Shown here in pieces: positions 7,124-15,966 of a DNA stretch of 64,000 nucleotides (within the stretch, counting starts at the first letter, position 1; every line of letters starts with the position of its first letter). The notes beneath the pieces were generated by a model. That model was not told the origin of the DNA. It was given only the letters and a program-made list of their open reading frames with translations, and searched no databases. The position numbers were made by a program, and so were the translations under genes. Source of the stretch: VXYL01 sp965116935 (GTDB lineage Bacteria > Pseudomonadota > Gammaproteobacteria > Pseudomonadales > Azotimanducaceae); assembly GCA_965116935.1 (NCBI GenBank), contig OZ220737.1:620001-684000 (forward strand), in the 5' to 3' direction.

Positions 7124-7806
7124 GGCGGCATTGTGCCTTGATGGCGCAGAAGAGCGGCCACAAGGGTCAAATCGGCGCGGTTTGGATCGGCGTCTAGCAG
7201 CGGGCGTTCGCGTGAAGCAGCCCAGTTCGAAGGAAGCATTTCGATCATCGCCGCGACTTCCCTGCACTGGTTCGCGCTCAGCGCGGCAACGGCTTGGCGA
7301 AGCGCCCCCGGATCGTGCTCTTGTGCCATTGCAAGGTCGTAGAGGTCCCGGGGTTCCGCGATGCCGGCACCGTGCAAGCGGTGGATGAGCTTGCCGGCGA
7401 GGATTTCTGCGCTGGTTAGGGTCTGGACGGCTGTTCCGGGTACGAACCTCCCGGAACCAGATGGTTGCACCAGAGTAGCTGCCGGCAGAATCGTGATTTC
7501 CACGCCGCCGATCCGCGTGTGTGTCGCGATCTGGTCCACGAAGGTCTCTTCACCCGCTGTGGTGGTCGATACATCCCGCAATGCCCGTTCCATCACCTCG
7601 CCATTGATGCGTACCGCCGTGGCATAGGTCTGGGGGTCGCAGAACAGGTCCGCGTCCGTCGAGCGCCGATGTTGCCATCGCGCCTGCAAAGCGGTGCCGC
7701 CGCCGAAGCGAAGGTCGCCCTCGGCCAAGTGCGGCGCCAGTGCGGTGACGAATAGCTGCACCGCGCGAACAATGGCTGGTGGGATTCCCTGTTCCTGTTG
7801 GGGCAT
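7120..7806 (-). CDS. AbiEii-like nucleotidyltransferase toxin
   Basis: 228 residues of the DUF1814/AbiEii nucleotidyltransferase family. RFGGGTALQARW (residues about 33-44) and RRSTDADLF (about 47-55) give the G-G-T-A-L and D-x-D signatures, and AEILAGKLIHR (about 140-150) is the downstream Lys motif. Members transfer nucleotides to tRNA or other targets and serve in type IV toxin-antitoxin or phage-abortive systems. It lies in the accessory block between ssrA and smpB, which fits a mobile defence role. A real catalytic core appears intact. Confidence 0.75.
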   Translation of the reverse strand: MPQQEQGIPPAIVRAVQLFVTALAPHLAEGDLRFGGGTALQARWQHRRSTDADLFCDPQTYATAVRINGEVMERALRDVSTTTAGEETFVDQIATHTRIGGVEITILPAATLVQPSGSGRFVPGTAVQTLTSAEILAGKLIHRLHGAGIAEPRDLYDLAMAQEHDPGALRQAVAALSANQCREVAAMIEMLPSNWAASRERPLLDADPNRADLTLVAALLRHQGTMPP

Positions 7807-7822
7807 GAGCCGATCCGTACCC

Positions 7823-9016
7823 TCAGGCGAGGGGTGAGGTCGCGGGCGTGTGGTCCAGCGCGTTGGCGTGGCGTTCTATGTAGCGCACCAGGCGGCGCAA
7901 ACCTTCTTCGAGGCGGTCGTGGGATTGGGCGTAGCAGAGGCGGATGTGGGCGTCGTTGTTTGGGCCGAAGGCGTAGCCGGGGGCCAGGCCCACGTCTTCT
8001 TCGGCGAGGACGCCCTGGACGAACGCTAGGCTGTCTTCCACGCCTTTCACCTTGGGGAAGGCGTAGAAGGCGCCTTCTGGCATGCGCAGGTCAATCAACG
8101 GGTGGTCGGTTAGATGTTGCTCGACGATGCTCCGGCCTTTGCGGTATTGCTCGCGCAGGGTTGCCACCGTTTCTTCGCCGCTTTCGAGAGCGGCTATGCC
8201 GTCGGCTTGGGCGAATACCGTCGCGCCGGTGTTGAAGCACTCCGAGAGGGCTGTCCAGGCGATGGCCAGGTGGGGTGGGGTGACTACCCAGCCGAGGCGC
8301 CAGCCCGTCATGGCCCATGCCTTGGAGAAGCCGTTCACCACTACCAAGGGGTCGTCTTCGCGGGCCACTTGCAGGAAGGATGGGGCGTGTTCGCCGTCGA
8401 AAAAGGTGCGGTGATACACCTCGTCGGCGATGAGGAGGATGTCTCGCTCGCGGCAGAAGGCGAGCAGCTCGCTTTGGTCGTCCTGGTGCATCACCCAGCC
8501 GGTGGGGTTGCAGGGGGTGTTGACGAAGATCGAGCGGGTTTCGGGGCGCACCGCAGCGATGATTTCGGACACGTCGAGATGCCAGCCGGAGGCAGTTTCG
8601 CGTTGGCGCACGGTGTCGATTTCGGCGCCGGCGACTCGGTAGGTGATCTCGATGTTGGGCCAGTGGGGGCTGACGATTAGGGCGCGGTCGCCGCTCGTCA
8701 CTGCAGTCTGTGCGGCAATGGTTACGCCCATCATCGCGGAGCCCGGCACGGTGATTCGGTCGGGGTTGATGTCGAGGCCGTAGAGGTTGTCGAGATAGCG
8801 TTTGATGGCGTCACGCAGGGATTGCAGGCCGCGGGTGTGGGTGTAGAAGGTCTGGCCATCGTCGAGGGCCGCCTTGGCGGCTTCGCGGATGAAGGCGGGG
8901 GTCACGGTGTCGCCTTCGCCGAACCATAGTGCGATGACGGCAGGGTCGCCCAAGCGCGGGAACGCCACCTTGGTGATGCCGTTCTGCTCGAGGGTTTCGA
9001 TTACGTGCCTCACCAT
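7823..9016 (-). CDS. Class I/II pyridoxal-phosphate aminotransferase
   Basis: 397 residues of the aspartate-aminotransferase superfamily (fold type I). Visible: FVNTPCNPTGWVM (PLP-ring region with the conserved N-P-T-G), LLIADEVYHRTFF (Asp and Tyr contacts), NGFSKAWAMTGWRLGW with the Schiff-base Lys, and a C-terminal HIRLCYAQ holding the substrate-carboxylate Arg. The start at 9016 places MVRHVIETLEQNGITKVAF at the expected family N-terminus; upstream frame codons are not family-like. Substrate specificity cannot be read from the sequence. A scrap of its 3' end is duplicated at 2391-2476. Confidence 0.85.
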   Translation of the reverse strand: MVRHVIETLEQNGITKVAFPRLGDPAVIALWFGEGDTVTPAFIREAAKAALDDGQTFYTHTRGLQSLRDAIKRYLDNLYGLDINPDRITVPGSAMMGVTIAAQTAVTSGDRALIVSPHWPNIEITYRVAGAEIDTVRQRETASGWHLDVSEIIAAVRPETRSIFVNTPCNPTGWVMHQDDQSELLAFCRERDILLIADEVYHRTFFDGEHAPSFLQVAREDDPLVVVNGFSKAWAMTGWRLGWVVTPPHLAIAWTALSECFNTGATVFAQADGIAALESGEETVATLREQYRKGRSIVEQHLTDHPLIDLRMPEGAFYAFPKVKGVEDSLAFVQGVLAEEDVGLAPGYAFGPNNDAHIRLCYAQSHDRLEEGLRRLVRYIERHANALDHTPATSPLA

Positions 9017-9223
9017 GGGGGTAGCTTTTTCGCTGGTGTTGTACGGGGGGGCTTGAGGTCGGGGCAGCATAGCAGGCTGGATGGAAGCGCCTATCGGCGC
9101 TAGCGCCACAAGAACCGTTGCCTTCGGACAACGCTTCTTGCTCCAGCCCAAGCCGTCCCATCAGGGAAGGCAGAATGCCTTCCCTCCGAGGGGACGGCCC
9201 TCCAAACGAACACGGCCGCGGCG

Positions 9224-9703
9224 TCAGTCGTTGACAGACTGCTTCAGCACCCGTCCTTGCTCGCGGCGCCACTCGCGGTCCTTCACCGTGGCGCGCTTGT
9301 CGCGTTGCTCCTTGCCTTTGCCGAGCGCCACTTCGCACTTCACGCGTTGCCCCTTCCAATACATGGCGGTGGCGACGCAGGTGAAGCCCTTGGCCTGGGT
9401 GGCGTTGAAGATGCGGGAGATTTCGCGCTCGTGCAGGAGCAGCTTTCGGGTGCGGATGGGGTCGGGTTCGACGTGGGTGGAGGCACTTGCGAGGGGAGCG
9501 ATGTGTGCGCCCAAGAGCCACGCTTCGCCCTCGCGCACCAACACGTAGCTGTCTGTGAGCTGGGCGCCGCCGGCGCGGATGCTGCGCACTTCCCAACCTT
9601 CGAGCACGAGGCCGGCCTCGAAGCGCTCTTCGAGCTGGTAGTCGAACCGCGCGCGCCGGTTGAGCGCGATGGTGCCGTTGCCTGTGTTTGCCTTCTTCGC
9701 CAT
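9224..9703 (-). CDS. smpB: SsrA-binding protein SmpB
   Basis: 159 residues, the normal SmpB length. Starts MAKKANTGNGTIALNRRAR; ARFDYQLEERFEAGLVLEGWE is recognised as the OB-fold start, then HERELSRIF-like and the basic C-terminal tail (KRATVKDREWRREQGRVLKQ) that enters the mRNA channel. It delivers tmRNA (736-1091) to stalled ribosomes. In related genomes smpB and ssrA are neighbours; here they are 8 kb apart because accessory genes lie between. The start was chosen at the ATG that gives the family N-terminus. Confidence 0.95.
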   Translation of the reverse strand: MAKKANTGNGTIALNRRARFDYQLEERFEAGLVLEGWEVRSIRAGGAQLTDSYVLVREGEAWLLGAHIAPLASASTHVEPDPIRTRKLLLHEREISRIFNATQAKGFTCVATAMYWKGQRVKCEVALGKGKEQRDKRATVKDREWRREQGRVLKQSVND

Positions 9704-9880
9704 TGCCTGCCTGTCCGCCGCGAGGGGCAGGATGCGAATCGTAGCGGGGCAACGCGCAACGCGCACGTCGTCGCAAAGCCAGGTCCTTTCGAATGCGCGC
9801 CTGTCGGCGCGGTGGAGGGCAAGATGCCCTCCGTCCAGAGGCCCCCGGCCGGAGCAACGCGCGCGTCGTCGCAAAGTCAG

Positions 9881-9899
9881 GTGGTGTCTCACTTTGACC
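9881..9899 (+). repeat. Solitary end of the MITE-like element
   Basis: gtggtgtctcactttgacc matches one terminal inverted repeat of the element at 12361-12549. No opposite end was found nearby. Confidence 0.65.
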
Positions 9900-10154
9900 C
9901 GATCTGCTGTGGGGGTGAGTGCTGGAAAACGGCAATCGTGTTCGACTTGGCCGCCGACGCCTCTCCGGAGGAGGGGCGTCACGCCCTCCATCGCGCCGCA
10001 AGGCGCGCAACACTCTCTGCACCAGCCCTTGCGGGCGCGTGGAGGGCAAGATGCCCTCCCTCCAGGGTCGACGCCCGACGCGCGTGGTAGGGCAGGATGC
10101 AGTCTCCCAAGGCCCCCAGCGCCGAAGGGCGCTTACAATGACGCCACGAAGGCC

Positions 10155-10199
10155 AGCGGTTCGCGCAAGCGGAACTGCCAACGCGCCCTTCAGGGCGCT
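10155..10199 (+). repeat. Double-hairpin dispersed repeat
   Basis: cggttcgcgcaagcggaact and gcgcccttcagggcgc form two adjacent stem-loops of the family also found at 1598, 52657, 57522 and 59366. Confidence 0.65.
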
Positions 10200-10222
10200 A
10201 GTCCTGCTCGAAGGAGGGAGTG

Positions 10223-11590
10223 ATGGCTGACACCGACGTTTCGCAGCCGAACCTTTGGTCGAGTCGGCTCATGTTCATCCTGGCCGCGGCCGGATCGGCG
10301 GTGGGTCTCGGCAACATCTGGAAGTTCCCCTATATCGCCGGCGAGAACGGCGGCGGCGCGTTCGTGGTGGTGTATCTGCTTTGCATCGCCGCCATCGGCG
10401 TGCCGATCATGGCCGCGGAAGTGTTGCTCGGCCGCGCGGGACGGCAAAGCCCCATCAACACCTTGCGGGCGCTGGTGCGGCGCAGCGATGCATCGAAGGG
10501 CTGGACCCTCATCGGCTGGTTGGGCGTGCTCGGCGGCTTCCTCATCCTCTCCTTCTATGCCGTGATCGCCGGCTGGGCACTGCACTACATCTTCCAGGCA
10601 GGTTCCGGCACCTTCACCGGCGCGAGCAGCGCCGATGTGTCCGGCGTCTTCGACGACTTCCTCGCGAGCCCGTGGACGATGCTGTTCTGGCACACGGTGT
10701 TCATGGCGGGCACGGTCGCCATCGTTGCCCGGGGCGTCAACCGCGGGCTGGAGTTCGCAATCCGCTGGTTCATGCCCGTGTTGTTCGTGCTGATCCTGTT
10801 GCTGGTGGGCTATGCGATGGTGGTGGGCGACTTCGCCGCCGGCTTCGGTTTCCTGTTCGGCTTCGACTTCGGGGCGCTCACCGTCGCCGGCGTGCAGGAG
10901 GCGATGGGGCACGCCTTCTTCACGCTCAGCGTCGGCATGGGGGCGATCATGGCCTACGGTGCCTACGTGCCCACCAACGTCTCGATCCCGGGCACGGTGC
11001 TCACCATCGCCAGCGTCGACACCGTGGTGGCGCTGGCCGCTGGGCTGGCGATCTTCCCCATCGTGTTCGCCAATCCCGGCCTCGAAGCCGGCGCGGGACC
11101 GGGGCTGTTGTTCGTCACCCTGCCCATCGCCTTCGGCAACTTGCCCCTCGGTGCCTTCATCGGTACGCTGTTCTTCGTTCTCATCAGCTTCGCCGCCATC
11201 ACATCCGCCATCTCCATCATCGAGCCGGCGCTGGCGTGGATGGTGGAGCAGTTCCGCATCACGCGCGCACGGGTGGCGATTGCCCTCGGTGGCATCTGCT
11301 GGTTTCTGGGCATCGGCAGCGTGCTCTCGTTCAACCTGTGGTCGGACGTTCACATCGTCGGCGAGCGCACCTTCTTCGACTTCGTGGACTATGTGACGCA
11401 AGTGTGGATGCTGCCGATCGGCGGCTTCCTCATCGTCGTCTTCGCGGCCTGGGTGCTGCCGAAAGAGATCGTCACCGAGCAGCTTGGCTTCTCCTCGGGC
11501 TTCAAGTGGAAGCTTTGGCTGGTGCTGGGGCGGGTGGTTGCGCCGATTGGCGTCTTGACGGTGTTCGTTTACACGACGTTCCTGGCATGA
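10223..11590 (+). CDS. Neurotransmitter:sodium symporter (NSS/SNF) family transporter
   Basis: 455 residues, about 11-12 membrane helices. The N-terminus NLWSSRLMFILAAAGSAVGL then GNIWKFPYIAGENGGGAF is the hallmark of the LeuT/NSS fold (helix 1 and the unwound substrate/Na+ site). TM6-8 signatures (FFTLSVGMGAIMAYGAY, then FVLISFAAITSAISIIE) follow. It imports an amino acid or related compound with Na+; the substrate cannot be fixed. The ATG at 10223 lies well placed behind AAGGAGGG; GTG 10220 is the alternative. The gene interrupts the usual smpB-ratA neighbourhood. Confidence 0.9.
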   Translation: MADTDVSQPNLWSSRLMFILAAAGSAVGLGNIWKFPYIAGENGGGAFVVVYLLCIAAIGVPIMAAEVLLGRAGRQSPINTLRALVRRSDASKGWTLIGWLGVLGGFLILSFYAVIAGWALHYIFQAGSGTFTGASSADVSGVFDDFLASPWTMLFWHTVFMAGTVAIVARGVNRGLEFAIRWFMPVLFVLILLLVGYAMVVGDFAAGFGFLFGFDFGALTVAGVQEAMGHAFFTLSVGMGAIMAYGAYVPTNVSIPGTVLTIASVDTVVALAAGLAIFPIVFANPGLEAGAGPGLLFVTLPIAFGNLPLGAFIGTLFFVLISFAAITSAISIIEPALAWMVEQFRITRARVAIALGGICWFLGIGSVLSFNLWSDVHIVGERTFFDFVDYVTQVWMLPIGGFLIVVFAAWVLPKEIVTEQLGFSSGFKWKLWLVLGRVVAPIGVLTVFVYTTFLA

Positions 11591-11633
11591 CGCGACCTGA
11601 CAAGGGCTCGTTCGCCGGCAGGGTTGCCGCGCG

Positions 11634-12071
11634 GTGAGAAGAGTCCGAAGGTCTGCCCTGCTGCCCCACCCGGCGCCGCAGGTGTTCGCCCTTGTGGACG
11701 ACATCGACCGCTATTCTGAGTTCCTGCCGTGGTGCGTCGCTTCCGAGGTGCTGCACCGCGACCGCGAGGAGGTGACCGGCCGCATTGAGATCGACGCCCA
11801 CGGTCACCGCGAGGTGATCGTCACCCGCAACGAACTGGTGGGCGATCGAGAGATCCGCCTGACCTTGATGGAAGGTCCGTTCAACGCCTTCGACGGCTGC
11901 TGGCTGTTCACGCCCCTCGGCAAGGAGGGCGTAAGCGGATGCAAGGTGGAACTCGACATCGCGTTTGAGTTCACGAGCCGCCTGATGTCCCTGGCCGCGG
12001 GGCCCTTCATCGACCGCATCGCGGACCGCATCGTCGATGCCTTCGCCCAACGCGCCGCGACGGCCCTTTGA
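11634..12071 (+). CDS. ratA: RatA/COQ10-like START-domain protein
   Basis: 145 residues of the polyketide cyclase/START-like family. VRRSALLPHPAPQVFALVDD then YSEFLPWCVASEVL is the canonical beginning; LMEGPFNAFDGCWLF and the C-terminal helix FIDRIADRIVDAFAQRA also match. In E. coli the gene was named for blocking 70S assembly when overproduced; homologues bind ubiquinone. GTG start. It is followed one base later by rnfH, the standard gene pair in gammaproteobacteria, and smpB lies upstream, although divergently oriented and separated by the symporter gene. Confidence 0.9.
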   Translation: MRRVRRSALLPHPAPQVFALVDDIDRYSEFLPWCVASEVLHRDREEVTGRIEIDAHGHREVIVTRNELVGDREIRLTLMEGPFNAFDGCWLFTPLGKEGVSGCKVELDIAFEFTSRLMSLAAGPFIDRIADRIVDAFAQRAATAL

Positions 12072-12072
12072 A

Positions 12073-12324
12073 ATGCAGGTGGAGGTCGCAAACGCGACGA
12101 CAGGCGCCGACATCGAGGTGCGTGCCGTCGAACTGCCACCCGGCGCCACGGTTGGCGATGCCGTGGACGCGGCGGAGTTCGACGCCGCCTGGGACGCGCT
12201 GGGCGTATTCGGCGAGGTCGTGGATCGAGCGCACGTGCTGCGGCACCGCGATCGGGTTGATCTCTTGCGTCCGCCCTTGATCGACCCGATGGAGGCCCGA
12301 CGACAACGGGCTCGCACGCTGTAG
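12073..12324 (+). CDS. rnfH: RnfH-family ubiquitin-like protein
   Basis: 83 residues, beta-grasp fold. MQVEVANATTGADIEVRAVE, GATVGDAVDAAEF and VFGEVVDRAHVLRHRDRVDL, then LRPPLIDPMEARR are the family signature segments. Its function is not established; it is encoded next to ratA in most gammaproteobacteria. The ATG at 12073 lies one base after the ratA stop. An in-frame ATG at 12037 would overlap ratA and adds 12 non-conserved residues. Confidence 0.85.
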   Translation: MQVEVANATTGADIEVRAVELPPGATVGDAVDAAEFDAAWDALGVFGEVVDRAHVLRHRDRVDLLRPPLIDPMEARRQRARTL

Positions 12325-12360
12325 CCAGCGCGTGGAGTGGTGCGCTTCGGGACCGCGAGA

Positions 12361-12549
12361 GGGTGGTGTCTCACTTTGACCGGCCTCCGGCTCTTTGGAG
12401 GGAGGGCGTCTCGCCCTCCATCGCGCCGAAGGTGCGCAGAACACTCGTCGCACCAGCAAGATGCGCGCCCTTGCGGGCGCGATGGAGGGCGAGACGCCCT
12501 CCCTCCAAACCGCGCCACGCGCTGCGTAAGTCAAAGTGAGACACCACCC
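12361..12549. repeat. MITE-like element with 20-bp perfect terminal inverted repeats
   Basis: gggtggtgtctcactttgac (12361-12380) and its exact reverse complement (12530-12549) bound 189 bp. Inside, a second inverted pair (ggagggcgtctcgccctcc near 12400 and its mirror ggagggcgagacgccctcc near 12485) could fold the whole unit. It encodes nothing and lies between rnfH and the molybdenum hydroxylase genes. A single end sits at 9881-9899. Confidence 0.75.
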
Positions 12550-12616
12550 GCGAAAGGCTCCAGGTTCGTCGGCGAGCCGAGTTTGCTACGCTGTCCTTTT
12601 CGTTGAGTCGAATCGA

Positions 12617-13093
12617 ATGCCCATGGTCAACCTGAGCGTCAACGGCAAGGAACGGGAGGTGGATGTCCGGCCCGACATGCCCCTTCTTTGGGTTCTGCGC
12701 GACAAATTGAAACTCACCGGGACGAAGTACGGTTGCGGCATCGCCCAGTGCGGCGCCTGCACGGTACACGTTGACGGCGTGCCCATGCGTTCCTGCGTAC
12801 TGCCAGTCGGCACGGTCGCCGGCGCGGTTACGACCATCGAGGGGCTCGCCGCCGAGGGCGACCTGCACCCCATGCAGGCGGCCTGGCTCGAACATGACGT
12901 GCCACAGTGCGGCTACTGCCAATCGGGGCAGATCATGAGCGCCGCAGCCTTGCTCGAAAACAACCCCGAGCCAAGCGATACGGACATCGACCAGGCGCTC
13001 GCCGGCAACTATTGCCGGTGCGGCACCTATGTGCGCATTCGCAAGGCGGTGCGCAGCGCCGCCAAGGCCCACAACGCCGCCAAGGGAGCTTGA
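12617..13093 (+). CDS. (2Fe-2S) subunit of a molybdenum hydroxylase
   Basis: 158 residues, the small subunit of xanthine-oxidase-type hydroxylases (IorA-like). Plant-type cluster motif C-G-I-A-Q-C-G-A-C-T at about residues 43-52 with a further Cys after MRSC; second cluster CGYCQSGQ (about 101-108) and CRCGTY (about 136-141). It passes electrons from the molybdenum centre to an external acceptor. The chosen ATG gives the family N-terminus MPMVNLSVNGKE. The large-subunit gene follows after 2 bases. Confidence 0.88.
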   Translation: MPMVNLSVNGKEREVDVRPDMPLLWVLRDKLKLTGTKYGCGIAQCGACTVHVDGVPMRSCVLPVGTVAGAVTTIEGLAAEGDLHPMQAAWLEHDVPQCGYCQSGQIMSAAALLENNPEPSDTDIDQALAGNYCRCGTYVRIRKAVRSAAKAHNAAKGA

Positions 13094-13095
13094 GC

Positions 13096-15336
13096 ATGCC
13101 GCTTTCGACTGGACTCAGCCGGCGCAACCTATTAAAGGTCTCGGCGCTCGCCGGCGGCGGCGTGATGCTGCAGATGACGCTGCCGACGGCCGCCGAAGCG
13201 CCACCCGAGGACGTGCTGGTCGGCTCGAAAGAGCTCAACGTTTACGTGCAGATCGACTCGGACGGGCAGATCACGATTTACTCCAGCATGCCGGAGATGG
13301 GCCAGGGGATCAGAACCACCCTGCCGATGATCGTTGCGGAAGAGATGGGCGCGCGGTGGGAGGACGTGGAGGTTCTCGACGCGCCCCTCGATGAGAAGTT
13401 CGGCTTCCAGATGTCCGGGGGTTCCACCTCGGTGCCCCGGAACATTGGCACGATGCGGCGCATGGGCGCATCGGCGCGCGAGATGCTCGTCGGCGCCGCC
13501 GCGCTGATGATGGAGGTTGACAGGGAAGACCTCACGGCTCGGGACAGCGAGGTGGTACACCCCTCGGGTATGCGCCGCTCCTTCGGTCAGCTCGCGAGTC
13601 TGGCGGCGGAACAACCGGTGCCCGACCCGAACACGCTCACCTATAAGGACCCGAGCGCGTACACGATTATCGGCACGTCGGTCAGCGGCGTGGACAACTT
13701 CGTCATTGCCACGGGGCTGTCCAAGTTCGGCATCGACGTCGATGTTCCGGGTATGAAACACGCCACCTATGTGCGTTGTCCGCGCATCGGCGGTGCCGCC
13801 GTCAGCTTCAACGAAAGCGAAATCAAATCCCTGCCCGGAGTCACGGACGCCTTCATCCTTGCGCCCAATGACGCGGCCGGCTCCTCCGAGATCTGGTTCC
13901 TGGACGGCGCGGCCGCCTTGCGCGGCGGTGTTGCAATCGTCGGCGACGATACCTGGTCGGTGTTCGATGCCCGCGGCAAGCTCGAGGTCGAGTGGGACGA
14001 GTCATCGGCGTCCACCGACGACTGGGCCGCAATGGTCGACTGGGCCGAACGCACCGCCCGAGACGGTAGCGGCGAGGTGATTGCCGACAACGAGGGCGTC
14101 GATGCGGCGCTTGCGGATGCCGCCAACCGGACGGCCGATGCCTTCTATCAGTTCCCCTACGTGGCCCATGTGTGCATGGAGCCGATGAACTGCACGGCCG
14201 ACTACCGCAAGGGCACGGGCGGGGAGCCGGATTCCCTCGAGGTCTGGCTCGGCAGCCAGTGGCCCGCAGCAGTGCAGCAAATCGCCGGCAACCTGTTCGG
14301 CATGAAACCCGAACAGGTGCAAGTGAATCCGCTGCGCATGGGCGGGGGCTTCGGCCGCCGGGCAGTCAACGACTTTGCGACCGAAGCGATGGCGATCTCC
14401 GAGCGTGCCGGCGTTCCCGTGAAGCTCACCTGGACGCGTACGGACGACATTCACAACGACCATTTCCGCGTCGGTGGATTCGAGCACATGAAAGGAGCCG
14501 TGGGGCCGGACGGCAAGCTCGCGGCCTGGGAGCAGCACTACATCGGGTTCGGCAAGAACGGTCGGCCCGTCATGGGGTCGGGCCTGCAAGGCAACGAGCT
14601 GCCGGCCGTGGCTTTCCCGACTGCCCGCATCAAACTCAGCATGCGGGAGGTCGCCACACCTTGCGGCGCCTGGCGGGCGCCTGGATCAAACACCAACGCC
14701 TTTGTGGAGCAGTGTTTCATCCACGAGTTGGCGACACTGGCGGGCCGGGACCACCTCGAGTTTCTGCTCGAACTGATGGGCGAGCCACGCTGGATCGCCG
14801 AAGGCAACATCAACGCGCTGAATACCGGGCGTGCCATCGACGTGATCAAGCTCGCAGCAGAGAAAGCGCAGTGGGGCAGACCCATGGCGAATGGGAGCGG
14901 GCTTGGCCTGTCCTTCTACTTCTGCCACGCCGCCCACGTGGCGGAGGTTGCCGAGGTGCGTGTCACCGCCGATAGGAACGTTAGCGTCGAAAAGGTGTGG
15001 GTGGCAGTCGACGTCGGCCCGATCATCAACATGAGCGGTGCGTTGAGCCAAGTCGAGGGTTCGGTCATTGACGGCCTGAGCACGATGGCGCTGCAGCAGA
15101 TCACCATGCAGGGGGGCGTCATACAGCAGGACAACTTCGACGAGTATCAAGTGATGCGAATCGGGCCGACACCCGAGATTGACGTGCATTTCATCGAAAG
15201 CGACAACCCGTCCACCGGGCTCGGCGAACCGGCGCTTCCGCCGCTTGCGCCGGCGGTTGCCAACGCCATCTTTGCGGCGACGGGTGAACGCGTGCGGTCG
15301 ATGCCCTTGAGTGAAGCGGGCTACACGCTGGTGTAG
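13096..15336 (+). CDS. Molybdopterin-binding large subunit, isoquinoline 1-oxidoreductase-like
   Basis: 746 residues. A twin-arginine signal (LSRRNLLKVSALAGGG, residues about 8-23) indicates export as a folded cofactor enzyme to the periplasm. MPEMGQGI, MGGGFGRR (molybdopterin contacts) and the C-terminal GLGEPALPPLAPAVANAI with the catalytic Glu match the IorB/aldehyde-oxidase family. It oxidises N-heterocycles or aldehydes; the exact substrate is unknown. With no FAD subunit, electrons probably go to a cytochrome or quinone. Stop-to-start spacing of 2 bases with the Fe-S gene shows one operon. Confidence 0.88.
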   Translation: MPLSTGLSRRNLLKVSALAGGGVMLQMTLPTAAEAPPEDVLVGSKELNVYVQIDSDGQITIYSSMPEMGQGIRTTLPMIVAEEMGARWEDVEVLDAPLDEKFGFQMSGGSTSVPRNIGTMRRMGASAREMLVGAAALMMEVDREDLTARDSEVVHPSGMRRSFGQLASLAAEQPVPDPNTLTYKDPSAYTIIGTSVSGVDNFVIATGLSKFGIDVDVPGMKHATYVRCPRIGGAAVSFNESEIKSLPGVTDAFILAPNDAAGSSEIWFLDGAAALRGGVAIVGDDTWSVFDARGKLEVEWDESSASTDDWAAMVDWAERTARDGSGEVIADNEGVDAALADAANRTADAFYQFPYVAHVCMEPMNCTADYRKGTGGEPDSLEVWLGSQWPAAVQQIAGNLFGMKPEQVQVNPLRMGGGFGRRAVNDFATEAMAISERAGVPVKLTWTRTDDIHNDHFRVGGFEHMKGAVGPDGKLAAWEQHYIGFGKNGRPVMGSGLQGNELPAVAFPTARIKLSMREVATPCGAWRAPGSNTNAFVEQCFIHELATLAGRDHLEFLLELMGEPRWIAEGNINALNTGRAIDVIKLAAEKAQWGRPMANGSGLGLSFYFCHAAHVAEVAEVRVTADRNVSVEKVWVAVDVGPIINMSGALSQVEGSVIDGLSTMALQQITMQGGVIQQDNFDEYQVMRIGPTPEIDVHFIESDNPSTGLGEPALPPLAPAVANAIFAATGERVRSMPLSEAGYTLV

Positions 15337-15352
15337 GGGCGCAGCAGACGCG

Positions 15353-15787
15353 CTATTGCGTGCCGGCGAGGTCGGGCGACTCCGATCCCTCTGCCTCTGA
15401 CTCTGCCTCTCCATCACCGGCTTGCGGGTCGTCCTCACCCCAAGCCGACTTCGGTGCGAAGTCGCCGGTGAGGTGCGAAAGCTCGTCGCCGCTGAAGAAC
15501 AGCGACATGCGCACGATCGCCGTCGGGGTGCCGGGGATGTGCATCGAGTACACGTAGTCCCAGCGGTCTGCATTGAAGGGATTGCGGATTACCGGTTCGC
15601 CCATGACGAACGCCACCTGCTCGCGGGTCATGCCCGGACTCAACTGATCCACCATTTCCTGCGTGATGACATTGCCCTGCTGCACCGTCACCCGGTGCAT
15701 GCGCGGAAACGAGCACGCGGCCAGCGTCAGCGCGGCGATGATCGCGAGCAAGGCCGGTCGCCAAGGGCGCCAGATGGAGTGGGTCAC
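15353..15787 (-). CDS. bamE: Outer-membrane assembly lipoprotein BamE (SmpA)
   Basis: 144 residues. Signal with lipobox LTLAACS at about residues 20-26, then the BamE core: QGNVITQEMVDQLSPGMTRE, VAFVMGEPVIRNPF, DRWDYVYS. It belongs to the BamABCDE beta-barrel insertase. The last 40 residues are acidic (E/D/S/A-rich) and extend the usual length. I chose GTG 15787, which leaves a short positively charged n-region; an ATG further upstream would give an overlong signal. It is transcribed next to recN on the same strand with repeat-free spacing, as in E. coli. Confidence 0.9.
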   Translation of the reverse strand: MTHSIWRPWRPALLAIIAALTLAACSFPRMHRVTVQQGNVITQEMVDQLSPGMTREQVAFVMGEPVIRNPFNADRWDYVYSMHIPGTPTAIVRMSLFFSGDELSHLTGDFAPKSAWGEDDPQAGDGEAESEAEGSESPDLAGTQ

Positions 15788-15966
15788 GATGCTGTCAGGT
15801 TCCTTGCGGTCAGGTTGAATGGTAGCAGTGCCGGACAACGCCCCCGCACCTCAATCGCTAGCGCCGCCAAACCCCTCGCTTCGCTTGGCGTCTGGCCCCA
15901 GCCCCCACCTCCCTATGACCTCGCGCCGCAGAATGCCACTTAAGTGACTTTCCACGGCGCAAGCTC

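Larger units (their letters stand above)
9704..10222. other. Repeat-filled intergenic region between smpB and the symporter
   Basis: No gene. It contains a local duplication (cgtcgtcgcaaag[c/t]cagg at about 9767 and 9867), several ggaggg(c)...gccctcc hairpins (9813-9832, 9968-9992, 10041-10059), a lone copy of the MITE-type terminal sequence at 9881-9899, and the double-hairpin repeat at 10155-10199. A strong AAGGAGGG ribosome site ends the region. Confidence 0.7.

Noticed and set aside
11634..12324. RatA-RnfH (RatAB) as a toxin-antitoxin pair
   Set aside because: The name comes from an overexpression effect; the pair is a conserved core neighbourhood and the proteins look like a START-domain and a ubiquitin-like protein.
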